A DNA stretch of 35,118 nt, from the IMG/VR virus record IMGVR_UViG_3300046170_000436, positions 1 through 35,118 of that record; one strand, given 5' to 3'. Below, piece after piece: positions 28,929 through 34,267 of the stretch. How positions within the stretch are numbered: position 1 is the first letter of the stretch; each line of letters starts with the position of its first letter. This stretch comes from a virus. The notes below the pieces were generated by a model. It was not told the origin of the DNA and did no database searches. It was given only the letters and a program-made list of their open reading frames with translations. Both the position numbers and the translations under genes were made by a program.

Positions 28929-29189
28929 TTAACCGTAGTATCGGTTTTTACTGACAGTAGCACCTGGTTGCTTTGATGCTTTATGCAAAACATCATTCCA
29001 TCCTGGATGGGATCTTTTAAGTTTATCCTTAAAGTCTCCCACCTCCCCGTGACCGGGAAGGGTAGATGGATCGCTCCAGTCCCTTGTCCAGTCAGGGTTC
29101 TCTTTACACCATTCATTCCATTCATGAATACTCATCTTGACTTCTTTTTGTTCGCCAGACTCTCTATTAATAACGGGATATGTTGCCAT
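28929..29189 (-). CDS. Conserved small cyanophage protein, FmdB-like without zinc ribbon
   Basis: This gene encodes 86 residues. The N-terminus TYPVINRESGEQKEVKMSIH resembles FmdB-type regulators, but the paired CxxC zinc ribbon is missing (one Cys only). It continues EWNEWCKENPDWTRDWSDPS and GHGEVGDFKDKLKRSHPGWN, the latter common at the end of cyanophage FmdB-like proteins. AGGTG lies five bases before the ATG. An AATAAATA box lies about 20 bases upstream. Function unknown. Confidence 0.75.
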   Translation of the reverse strand: MATYPVINRESGEQKEVKMSIHEWNEWCKENPDWTRDWSDPSTLPGHGEVGDFKDKLKRSHPGWNDVLHKASKQPGATVSKNRYYG

Positions 29190-29208
29190 AAATCACCTAT
29201 TCGTATTT

Positions 29209-29858
29209 TTATTTATTCCATTCCATTGCTTCCGCAACGGCAGGGAATTGTTCGCAGAAGATTTCTTTAGCACCTAATGCAAGATCCATATGTTCCTTCT
29301 GTGTACCGTTTGCAGAACGCAAATCGATATAATGGAATCCATGACCGAACTGAGCCCGTCATGTAAATTTTTGTGGGACATGCCAAAGGAAGCACAAAAC
29401 GAGCACACTCCTTTGCAATCGACGCATCAAGCATCTCTTTGTAGAGATTCATTCCCTCTTCAAAATGTTTTTGCATTTTGATTTGGAACTCTTGTCGGGT
29501 AAATGCATCAATATCATCAATAGAATTCTGACGATTCTTGGTGTCTTGTCTGCGTAGTTCAGGTAGAGGGATCTCCTCCGCGAGTAAGGAAGAATCAGCA
29601 TAGCGTTGTGAAAATTCTTGATATGTAAATGAACGATGTCGCAAGCACTTGAGCTGCAATTCCTCTAGTAGTATTCAACTCCAGAGTCATATATGCTTGC
29701 TCAAAGATACTCCAGTGCTGATGCTTCACACAATACTTGAGGAGTCCAGAGAACTTTTCATTCTCCTGGTTGTTGGGGTTCGACACACGGGCACAGTATG
29801 CCATGTGCTTCTCTGCATCAGGAGTTGCGCTGATTAGTTTTACGTTGTTCTCGTTCAT
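29209..29858 (-). CDS. thyX: Flavin-dependent thymidylate synthase ThyX, two frame breaks
   Basis: Three frames join into 215 residues once extra bases near 29645 and 29332 are removed (648 bases). The N-terminus has HMAYCARVSNPNNQENEKFS and HWSIFEQAYMTLELNTTRGI. After the first break comes RHRSFTYQEFSQRY, the ThyX motif (RHRxxSxxxxSxRY type). After the second comes HYIDLRSANGTQKEHMDLAL, the dUMP-site region. ThyX makes dTMP from dUMP with methylene-tetrahydrofolate, FAD and NADPH, supplying thymine for AT-rich phage DNA. The ATG at 29858 is used; the frame overlaps the small upstream gene by 41 bases. Confidence 0.9.
29210..29217 (-). promoter_or_regulatory. Late-promoter-like box AATAAATA
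   Basis: The minus strand reads GGAATAAATAAAAATACG about 20 bases before the ATG at 29189. The box contains the thyX stop codon. It shares GAATAAATA with the boxes at 11655-11648 and 31428-31421. One mismatch to TATAAATA; activity is inferred. Confidence 0.42.
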
Positions 29859-30008
29859 CAAGTGTCTCGTTAATAATGTCTTTTAGTTCTTGTCTTTCTA
29901 AATCAGTAAAGACATTTCGTTTTGGTATCACCAGTGGTGGATAGGATTTCTTTGATTTTGATTTACCACTACTAGGAAACTCATCCCTTGTGTATCTATC
30001 TTATCCAT
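29818..30008 (-). CDS. Small conserved protein before thyX, frame broken once
   Basis: ATG 30008 with GAGG six bases upstream opens MDKIDTQ. A break near 29988 (one base missing or two extra) leads to RDEFPSSGKSKSKKSYPPLV, IPKRNVFTDLERQELKDIIN and ETLDEREQRKTNQRNS. The total is 62-63 residues, basic in the middle and helical at the end. It starts inside the stop region of the previous gene and ends inside thyX, so it is part of the same transcript. Unknown function. Without the correction only an 18-residue frame would be made from an internal ATG. Confidence 0.5.
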
Positions 30009-30177
30009 CGTCGTCCTCAAAAACTTCGTCATAATCTAATATGTAGTTGGAAGCAGGATCATCAAAATTTTCTTGCTTGGTCGTGTATACATCCACATCA
30101 GAGTATACCTCAGACTCTAGAGCATCAACCAGTAGTTTTAGATTCTTTACTATCAGTTTTAGTTTATCTCTTTCCAT
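30001..30177 (-). CDS. Small acidic cyanophage protein
   Basis: This gene encodes 58 residues: a basic N-terminal helix (MERDKLKLIVKNLKLLVDAL), then ESEVYSDVDVYTTKQENFDD and an acidic end (YDEVFEDDDG). I recall similar small proteins in cyanomyoviruses, unnamed. The ATG directly follows the T run of a terminator-like hairpin (30202-30178), and a sigma70-type promoter overlaps that hairpin. There is no Shine-Dalgarno. It heads the thyX transcript and overlaps the next ATG. Confidence 0.72.
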   Translation of the reverse strand: MERDKLKLIVKNLKLLVDALESEVYSDVDVYTTKQENFDDPASNYILDYDEVFEDDDG

Positions 30178-30202
30178 AAAAAATGGGAGGTTTCCCTCCC
30201 AT
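30178..30202 (-). terminator. Rho-independent terminator abutting the next ATG
   Basis: The minus strand reads ATGGGAGG GAAA CCTCCCAT, an 8-bp perfect stem with a tetraloop, followed by a run of T and then the ATG at 30177. It lies 27 bases after the DUF4278 stop. It should end transcripts from the riboswitch-controlled unit. Confidence 0.88.
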
Positions 30203-30229
30203 CATAACACTATTTAATCGGTTTGACAA
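30201..30229 (-). promoter_or_regulatory. Sigma70-type promoter overlapping the terminator
   Basis: TTGTCA (30229-30224), a 17-base spacer and TATGAT (30206-30201) each match the consensus at five of six positions. The predicted start, about seven bases on, falls inside the hairpin loop, so transcripts from here lack half the stem and should escape termination. Confidence 0.62.
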
Positions 30230-30397
30230 TCACTTAGTGTAAGTGCGTCCACGATAGCAGAAAGTCCCGTGAGACTCTTTGCTTTCTACACAACGAGTAG
30301 AATACTCAACACCACGGTATGAGGTGTGAGAGATCTGTGCGTCATGAACAGCAGATGCTTTGTTGATCTGCTTCTTGATGATGTTAAGTGTGTTCAT
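30230..30397 (-). CDS. DUF4278-like small protein
   Basis: This gene encodes 55 residues: MNTLNIIKKQINKASAVHDA, then SYRGVEYSTR, ESHGTFCYRGRTYTK. Two copies of the Y-R-G-x-x-Y motif define DUF4278, a short domain common in cyanobacteria and their phages. AGGAG lies about eight bases before the ATG. It follows the riboswitch-controlled peptide gene by 42 bases and ends 27 bases before a terminator, so both probably share one transcript. Molecular function is unknown; origin from the host is plausible. Confidence 0.8.
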   Translation of the reverse strand: MNTLNIIKKQINKASAVHDAQISHTSYRGVEYSTRCVESKESHGTFCYRGRTYTK

Positions 30398-30439
30398 TGT
30401 AGGTACTCCTAAAGTAGTTGGATTTTTAGGTCCGTTCCT

Positions 30440-30604
30440 TTAGTCGTTTGCGTCCCATGGATAGCAATCAGGTGTTGATTCCTTCATGACCTCAATCAAT
30501 TCCACCTTCATTTCAGGAGGAATATTCTCATTTGTTTTCATCCGAAACATAATTGAATCGGCTTGAGTACATGTGAGTGATGAATAGAATAATAATTCAA
30601 TCAT
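30440..30604 (-). CDS. Short peptide under a glutamine-riboswitch-like leader
   Basis: This gene encodes 54 residues: MIELLFYSSLTCTQADSIMF, RMKTNENIPPEMKVELIEVM, KESTPDCYPWDAND. The N-terminus is hydrophobic and could be a short membrane helix or weak signal. Two cysteines (C12, C47) are present. I recall conserved cyanophage proteins with this LLFYSSLTCTQA start. The ATG at 30604 was chosen because the upstream in-frame codons lie in a structured leader and GGAG sits about 11 bases before it. In cyanobacteria, leaders of this RNA family often precede short ORFs, which matches. Function unknown; a nitrogen-status effector is inference. Confidence 0.8.
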   Translation of the reverse strand: MIELLFYSSLTCTQADSIMFRMKTNENIPPEMKVELIEVMKESTPDCYPWDAND

Positions 30605-30610
30605 GGGATG

Positions 30611-30662
30611 AACGGCTCCGTTCCGCGACTTACTTGCGTCCCACCCAAGAGTGGGATGAACG
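30611..30662 (-). promoter_or_regulatory. Glutamine-riboswitch-like leader (glnA / Downstream-peptide type)
   Basis: RNA reading on the minus strand: CGUUC (30662-30658), AU, a UCCCAC/GUGGGA hairpin (30656-30651 with 30644-30639), then CGCAAGUAAG, then GGAACG (30624-30619). CGUUC pairs with GAACG to form P1. The CG(G/C)AAGUA(A/G)G core is the hallmark of glutamine aptamers. Beyond it GGAG and a second CGUUCAUCCCA (30614-30604) run into the ATG. GAACG can pair with either CGUUC copy; the second pairing puts GGAG in a GAGC loop. Aptamer and expression hairpin are thus mutually exclusive. Ligand and direction of control are inferred from the family. Confidence 0.78.
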
Positions 30663-30671
30663 TCAGGTCTT

Positions 30672-30700
30672 ATTATAGACCTCATATCTTATTTAGTCAA
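30672..30700 (-). promoter_or_regulatory. Sigma70-type promoter of the riboswitch unit
   Basis: TTGACT (30700-30695), a 17-base spacer and a perfect TATAAT (30677-30672) place the transcription start near 30665, three bases before the P1 helix of the riboswitch-like leader. The tight fit between start site and aptamer supports both calls. Confidence 0.88.
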
Positions 30701-30736
30701 GTGTCTTCGTATCAACACGAACATTTATAATTGTGG

Positions 30737-30955
30737 TTATTCAAATAATGCAAAGGTCTCCTTGAGACCACCACGATGTTTGAGTCCGATAGAGATTTGT
30801 GGATACTCTGCATTTCCACCAAACTCTGCATGAAACTGATTCTCTGTAAAATCTTCGTCCAAGAAGTATTCATGGAAATCTTCATGAATACTTTTCAAGA
30901 GCATACCAGCTCGTTCACATTCTTGACTACCGTTACTGTAAATTACTGCTTGCAT
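30737..30955 (-). CDS. Glutaredoxin-like protein with SxxC active site
   Basis: This gene encodes 72 residues with a short thioredoxin fold: first strand MQAVIYSNGS, SQEC at residues 10-13 where glutaredoxins have CPYC, a helix (ERAGMLLKSIHEDFHEYFLD), YPQISIG with the cis-proline strand, and GGLKETFALFE corresponding to the GG glutathione region. The N-terminal cysteine, the usual nucleophile, is a serine. It overlaps the upstream gene by 23 bases. It could be a glutathione or iron-sulfur carrier, or a non-catalytic relative of the true glutaredoxin at 33331. Confidence 0.75.
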   Translation of the reverse strand: MQAVIYSNGSQECERAGMLLKSIHEDFHEYFLDEDFTENQFHAEFGGNAEYPQISIGLKHRGGLKETFALFE

Positions 30956-31091
30956 CTTCGTATACTTCCTCGAATGGGAATAAATTTTTTACTTCTCTTA
31001 CTGGATTGGGAGAAGACTTATGAATATAATGATAGCGTACACACTGGAATTGTCTATCCCATGTTGTGATTGTAACATAATCATTAATCAC
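30933..31091 (-). CDS. Small conserved protein, probable GTG start
   Basis: This gene encodes 52 residues from a GTG at 31091 with GGAG five bases upstream: M-I-N-D-Y-V-T-I-T-T-W-D-R-Q-F, then QCVRYHYIHKSSPNPVREVK and NLFPFEEVYEDASSNLQ. The frame is open further upstream with ATGs (for example at 31106 and 31118), but those lie inside the preceding gene and lack a ribosome site. It is a beta-rich start followed by an acidic tail. Not recognised. It overlaps both neighbours, as do most genes in this run. Confidence 0.6.
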   Translation of the reverse strand: MINDYVTITTWDRQFQCVRYHYIHKSSPNPVREVKNLFPFEEVYEDASSNLQ

Positions 31092-31401
31092 GTTGTCTCC
31101 AGTCATCAGTTTTTTCATGAGAAAACCAGTCTGCAATGTCATCGGCACTACCGAACCCTGATGAATGATTAGATGGATCAGGGTCCCCAAGGTCCATCTG
31201 GTTCATAAAATCATCAAGACCACCTTCCCCCATGTCAGGGTTTCTTGATTGTCTACGTGCTTTCCTTAGTATTGATGATGCACTTTGATTTGACTTTGCT
31301 AATTTATTTGCCCAGATCATGTCAGATAAAGATACTTCTTCGTTAAGAATTATCTTCTCGCAGATTGCTTCAAGTCGCAACCTATATTGGGTAGAAAGCA
31401 T
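31084..31401 (-). CDS. Conserved cyanophage protein, unknown function
   Basis: This gene encodes 105 residues. The first half is helical: MLSTQYRLRLEAICEKIILN, EEVSLSDMIWANKLAKSNQS and ASSILRKARRQSRNPDMGEG. The second half is acidic and disordered-looking, with DDFMNQMDLGDPDPSNHSSG and DDIADWFSHEKTDDW. I recall close homologues in many cyanomyoviruses, always uncharacterised. The basic helix plus acidic tail might suit a nucleic-acid or polymerase-associated role, but that is speculation. A late-promoter-like box lies 20 bases upstream. Confidence 0.75.
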   Translation of the reverse strand: MLSTQYRLRLEAICEKIILNEEVSLSDMIWANKLAKSNQSASSILRKARRQSRNPDMGEGGLDDFMNQMDLGDPDPSNHSSGFGSADDIADWFSHEKTDDWRQRD

Positions 31402-31420
31402 ACGTATTTACCTGCTGGTA

Positions 31421-31428
31421 TATTTATT
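31421..31428 (-). promoter_or_regulatory. Late-promoter-like box AATAAATA
   Basis: The minus strand reads GAATAAATATACC, containing the upstream gene's TAA stop, 20 bases before the ATG at 31401. It is nearly the same string as at 11655-11648 (GAATAAATAATACC). Recurrence before three different genes supports a phage promoter motif. Confidence 0.45.
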
Positions 31429-31612
31429 CAGCACCATACTCATCAACAAGTTTTTCAACTTTTGTTTTTTTGCCATGAAGTTTTTCAATCTCATGCATAG
31501 ATGATTTTGAATACTTTTTTATTTTTTTATAACTTTTGATGAGTTTTTGAATCTCTTCATGAGGCATTTCAACTTCTACATCAAATAGTTTTTTCTCAAA
31601 ACCTTCACTCAT
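31424..31612 (-). CDS. Small charged helical protein
   Basis: This gene encodes 62 residues, highly charged and helical: MSEGFEKKLFDVEVEMPHEE, IQKLIKSYKKIKKYSKSSMH, EIEKLHGKKTKVEKLVDEYG. A coiled coil is likely. Not recognised beyond similarity to unnamed cyanophage proteins. The ATG overlaps the upstream stop (ATGA), so translation is probably coupled. Confidence 0.7.
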   Translation of the reverse strand: MSEGFEKKLFDVEVEMPHEEIQKLIKSYKKIKKYSKSSMHEIEKLHGKKTKVEKLVDEYGAE

Positions 31613-31965
31613 TTTCTTTTCTTCTGTTCTTTTGGTTTAATACCCCAGAGTTTTGGATTGATAGAACCATATCCAAAATCAATTCTTTGAACTGATCCCT
31701 TTCCATATCGATCATAATACATATCAAACATCTTTGATACTTTATTGCATCGAGTAAGATCCATACACTCTACGCCATCAACGATGTACCAGATAAGTCT
31801 TGCATCTGTAGGAAAAGACTTATCATTTGCAATCTCATGGGTTGTTTTCTCTAAGAGAATTTGACAATCATAATCAGATGGATTAATTTTACTTTCCTCT
31901 GACCCATAATTGGCCATTTCTTTCTCCTCCGTTTTACTAGGCATTTCGCCTAATTGATTTGCCAT
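31609..31965 (-). CDS. Conserved cyanophage protein, unknown function
   Basis: This gene encodes 118 residues from the ATG at 31965, which has GGAGGT about nine bases upstream. A second start at 31917 (MANYGSEE) has its own AGGAG and would give 102 residues. Both start with M-A-N, so the N-terminus may be doubled. The conserved part is SDYDCQILLEKTTHEIANDK, FPTDARLIWYIVDGVECMDL, TRCNKVSKMFDMYYDRYGKG and IDFGYGSINPKLWG. I recall cyanomyovirus homologues without a function. The frame continues through GGAGGT to an ATG at 31983, but that would remove the ribosome site. Confidence 0.75.
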   Translation of the reverse strand: MANQLGEMPSKTEEKEMANYGSEESKINPSDYDCQILLEKTTHEIANDKSFPTDARLIWYIVDGVECMDLTRCNKVSKMFDMYYDRYGKGSVQRIDFGYGSINPKLWGIKPKEQKKRK

Positions 31966-32598
31966 CAGGAACGACCTCCCCACTGAATATCAGGATATGC
32001 TTCAGAAACCATATTTTTTGTCAATCTATATTTGTCAGTAAGAAGTCCATCCTTTACCTAGAATAAGAATCTCTGCTTCTTTAGGATGAAGTCCTCTGAG
32101 AATGTTAATAAACATCATCTCTCTACGGGTTTTCGTAAGAGAATCATTGCCACCCTTCACAAAGTTATAGAGATTAACCCATTCTTTGCGGAGAGAAGTT
32201 TTGTTTCTACCATCAAGATCTTGTCCCGTTGCAGATTCACCACCTGACATCTCTCTAGAAATATTTTCTGAGAGAGAACCTGCATATGCAGTTTGTTCAG
32301 TAGGTTCAGCATAAGGAACTTCACCCTCAGGAACCATAGAGATAACACTCTCATCAAAGTTCCAAATCAGAACAGATTTAATTGAATTGTCCTCATACTT
32401 CTTTAAGATTTCTACTCTCTTTGCAGAAGATCTTTGTGCAGAAGCAAGTTCCAGAACTTCAAATACAAAAGGATTGTTTGGAAGTTCAACATTTGCTGTG
32501 ATTTTTGCAGGTGCTGCTTTCTTTGCGGCAGGTGCTTTTACCTTTGGTTTGGTCACCCTAGGTTTTCTAGTTGTTGTCTTCTTCGTCGAGTTCGTCAT
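31965..32598 (-). CDS. DUF6433-like protein with basic N-terminal tail, frame broken once
   Basis: About the first 40 residues are Lys/Ala/Pro/Thr-rich (TTTRKPRVTKPKVKAPAAKK). The DUF6433-like core follows: NPFVFEVLELASAQRSSAKR, VEILKKYEDNSIKSVLIWNF, DESVISMVPEGEVPYAEPTE and LTKTRREMMFINILRGLHPK. One extra G near 32055 diverts the frame to a false stop at 32035; without it the protein continues KDGLLTDKYRLTKNMVSEAY and PDIQWGGRS, 210 residues in all. The stop overlaps the next ATG (TGATG). The family is found in cyanophages and related marine phages and is uncharacterised. Confidence 0.72.
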
Positions 32599-32788
32599 AG
32601 CCATTTTCAAATCGTACTGCTAAAATTTCGTCAGGTAATACATTACCATTCTCATCAAACATCTCTGGATGAGTATAAATTGGTTGATTTACCCAGGTGT
32701 TCTCTCTTGCTAACCATCCTACCACACCTCCTACAAAAAAGAACATGATTGAAACAAGAGTTCCAATCGTAAGTGTTACTGCTAACAT
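32567..32788 (-). CDS. Small single-pass membrane protein
   Basis: This gene encodes 73 residues. One membrane helix (VTLTIGTLVSIMFFFVGGVV) is followed by WLARENTWVNQPIYTHPEMF and DENGNVLPDEILAVRFENGY, the conserved cytoplasmic or periplasmic part, and an acidic end. TGGAG lies about nine bases before the ATG. I recall this YTHPEMFDENG motif from many cyanomyoviruses; function unknown, host-membrane targeting likely. It overlaps the DUF6433 start by over 30 bases. Confidence 0.8.
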   Translation of the reverse strand: MLAVTLTIGTLVSIMFFFVGGVVGWLARENTWVNQPIYTHPEMFDENGNVLPDEILAVRFENGYDELDEEDNN

Positions 32789-32805
32789 TTTTTATACTCC
32801 AGAGA

Positions 32806-33012
32806 TTATTTCTTTCTGATGTCCAGATAGAAGTTTAAGTGAAAAACAATCTCTCTTTTGAAAAGAGCGACCATATTACCAAACTTTATCTGAAAAGTCT
32901 TTGGTGGATCTGGTCTTCCCCTCCTGTTGCGTAATAGCAACTCTACCCCACGATTTATGTGAGGGTCTGATTTATTTAGATTGCTTTTTTCTTCGTCCAG
33001 GTCTTCTGTCAC
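32806..33012 (-). CDS. Small basic cyanophage protein, GTG start
   Basis: This gene encodes 68 residues from a GTG at 33012 with GGAGG seven bases upstream. An in-frame ATG at 33030 lies across that ribosome site and is less likely. Sequence features are TEDLDEEKSNLNKSDPHINR, GVELLLRNRRGRPDPPKTFQ and IKFGNMVALFKREIVFHLNF, ending YLDIRKK. The middle is Arg/Pro-rich and the end amphipathic. Unnamed cyanophage homologues are known to me; no function. It overlaps the upstream gene by about 40 bases. Confidence 0.7.
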   Translation of the reverse strand: MTEDLDEEKSNLNKSDPHINRGVELLLRNRRGRPDPPKTFQIKFGNMVALFKREIVFHLNFYLDIRKK

Positions 33013-33331
33013 GACTATACCTCCATGCATCTTCTAAAATACCATACAAATATGTTTTGATCTTTCTTGCTTGTGGTTTAGGAATGTGTCCATATCCTTC
33101 ACGAAGTTGTTTATGTTCATTATCAGAACCACCAGCAAGATATTCATCAAGGTCCATAGTGAGTTCACTCAGTTCAGCAGCAGTGCTACTTTCAATGAAA
33201 TGATCTATTTCATGTTTCTTAGTTTTATTATCTTTTAGATAATCATAAAACTTTAAATTCATTCTTCCCTCAAAGGCATTGTCAATAGCATGTTCAATAA
33301 GATCATAGATGTCGATGAGGTTTTGTTCCAT
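32972..33331 (-). CDS. Conserved cyanophage protein, unknown function
   Basis: This gene encodes 119 residues from the ATG at 33331 (MEQNLIDIYDLIEHAIDNAF). The ATG overlaps the glutaredoxin stop as TAATG. Conserved-looking segments are MNLKFYDYLKDNKTKKHEID, AELSELTMDLDEYLAGGSDN and LREGYGHIPKPQARKIKTYL, then YGILEDAWRYSRDRRPGRRK. The C-terminus is strongly basic and may bind nucleic acid. The frame is open 15 codons upstream, inside glutaredoxin, and that part is rejected. Unnamed in related phages. Confidence 0.75.
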   Translation of the reverse strand: MEQNLIDIYDLIEHAIDNAFEGRMNLKFYDYLKDNKTKKHEIDHFIESSTAAELSELTMDLDEYLAGGSDNEHKQLREGYGHIPKPQARKIKTYLYGILEDAWRYSRDRRPGRRKKQSK

Positions 33332-33567
33332 TAGACCAGTTTTTGTTCCCTTAGATATTTGACAGTTTCCATACATCCACCAATAAGTTCATCATCTTTG
33401 ACTACTCTTGGGAAGGTAGAACCTTCTCCAAATTTATCATAGAACTCTTCGCGGGTGAAGTCCCTGTTAAGTTTATATATCACATGCTTAATTTCAGCAT
33501 ACCTAAAAACTTCAGAAACTTTATCACAATAAGGACACCCATCCTTTGAATATACTGTAAAAATCAT
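33331..33567 (-). CDS. nrdC: Glutaredoxin
   Basis: This gene encodes 78 residues from the ATG at 33567, with AGGAG well placed upstream; an earlier ATG at 33585 lies in talC and is rejected. It is a classic glutaredoxin: MIFTVYSKDG, active site CPYC (residues 11-14), STFPRVV with cis-proline, and IGGCMETVKYL with the GG motif. It probably supplies electrons to ribonucleotide reductase for phage dNTP synthesis. It is translationally coupled to talC (ATGA overlap), which feeds the pentose phosphate pathway. Confidence 0.93.
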   Translation of the reverse strand: MIFTVYSKDGCPYCDKVSEVFRYAEIKHVIYKLNRDFTREEFYDKFGEGSTFPRVVKDDELIGGCMETVKYLREQKLV

Positions 33568-34209
33568 TTTACAACTCCTTTCCAATCGTTTTCAAAAATT
33601 TCCATACCTTTGTCTGTAAGAATATGATCATACATTTGATCTAAAACTTTAGGTGGCATCGTACAGATCTGTGCTCCATTATACCATGACCTGATAGCAC
33701 GTTGAACATTGCGGATTGATGCAGACAGAACCTGTGTTCTAATTCCTATGAATACGATAGAGCTCAGAGATAGATCTGACAACCTCTAGACCTGCTACTG
33801 ACTGGTCGTCTAAGCGTCCTACAAAGGGAGAAACATATGTTGCCCCCGCCTTTGCTGCCAGAACCGCCTGAGCGGCACAGAAGATAAGTGTGACGTTAAC
33901 CTTGATGCCTTGTTCAGAGAGACGCTTGCATACAATCAAACCTTCGCGTGTGCATGGAACCTTTACGGTACATACACTACCAAACTTTTCATACAAACGA
34001 ATACCTTCATCGTACATATCAAGGTCACTACCCATCACTTCCATACTGATGTCCTGAACACCAATATCTTTAATCTCTTGATATACATCCTCAGGATTAC
34101 GACCACTCTTTAAGATGAGTGATGGGTTGGTTGTGACACCATCAACTAGTCCAGTACTAAAATATTTACGAATAACTTCTGTGTCTGCTGTATCTAAAAA
34201 AATTCTCAT
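33564..34209 (-). CDS. talC: Transaldolase TalC, frame broken once
   Basis: The N-terminal frame has MRIFLDTADTEVIRKYFSTG, GVTTNPSLILKSG, VCTVKVPCT with the Schiff-base lysine, and YVSPFVGRLDD. After one extra base near 33747 the next frame continues GIRTQVLSASIRNVQRAIRS and NGAQICTMPPKVLDQMYDH. Removing it gives 214 residues, the TalC/FSA-type length. Cyanophage TalC pushes host carbon from the Calvin cycle into the pentose phosphate pathway for NADPH and ribose. The ATG lies right after a T run with no Shine-Dalgarno, under a promoter overlapping a terminator. Confidence 0.93.
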
Positions 34210-34233
34210 AAAAAAAGAGGTCCGTAGACCCCT
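34210..34233 (-). terminator. Rho-independent terminator abutting the talC ATG
   Basis: The minus strand reads AGGGGTC TACG GACCTCT followed by a T run and the talC ATG. The 7-bp stem has one G-U pair and a UACG tetraloop. It should stop transcripts from the DoxX-containing unit upstream. Confidence 0.85.
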
Positions 34234-34262
34234 AGTATATCAATCTTTATCTTGTTTGTAAA
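34234..34262 (-). promoter_or_regulatory. Sigma70-type promoter for talC, next to the terminator
   Basis: TTTACA (34262-34257), a 17-base spacer and TATACT (34239-34234) match the consensus at five of six positions each. The expected start lies inside the hairpin just downstream, so talC transcripts would lack the 5' arm of the stem and read through. Confidence 0.65.
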
Positions 34263-34267
34263 GGTCC

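Noticed and set aside
29818-30008. The 18-residue frame from the internal ATG near 29987 as a separate peptide.
   Set aside because: The longer corrected frame starts with a good GAGG site and keeps conserved-looking sequence to 29818.
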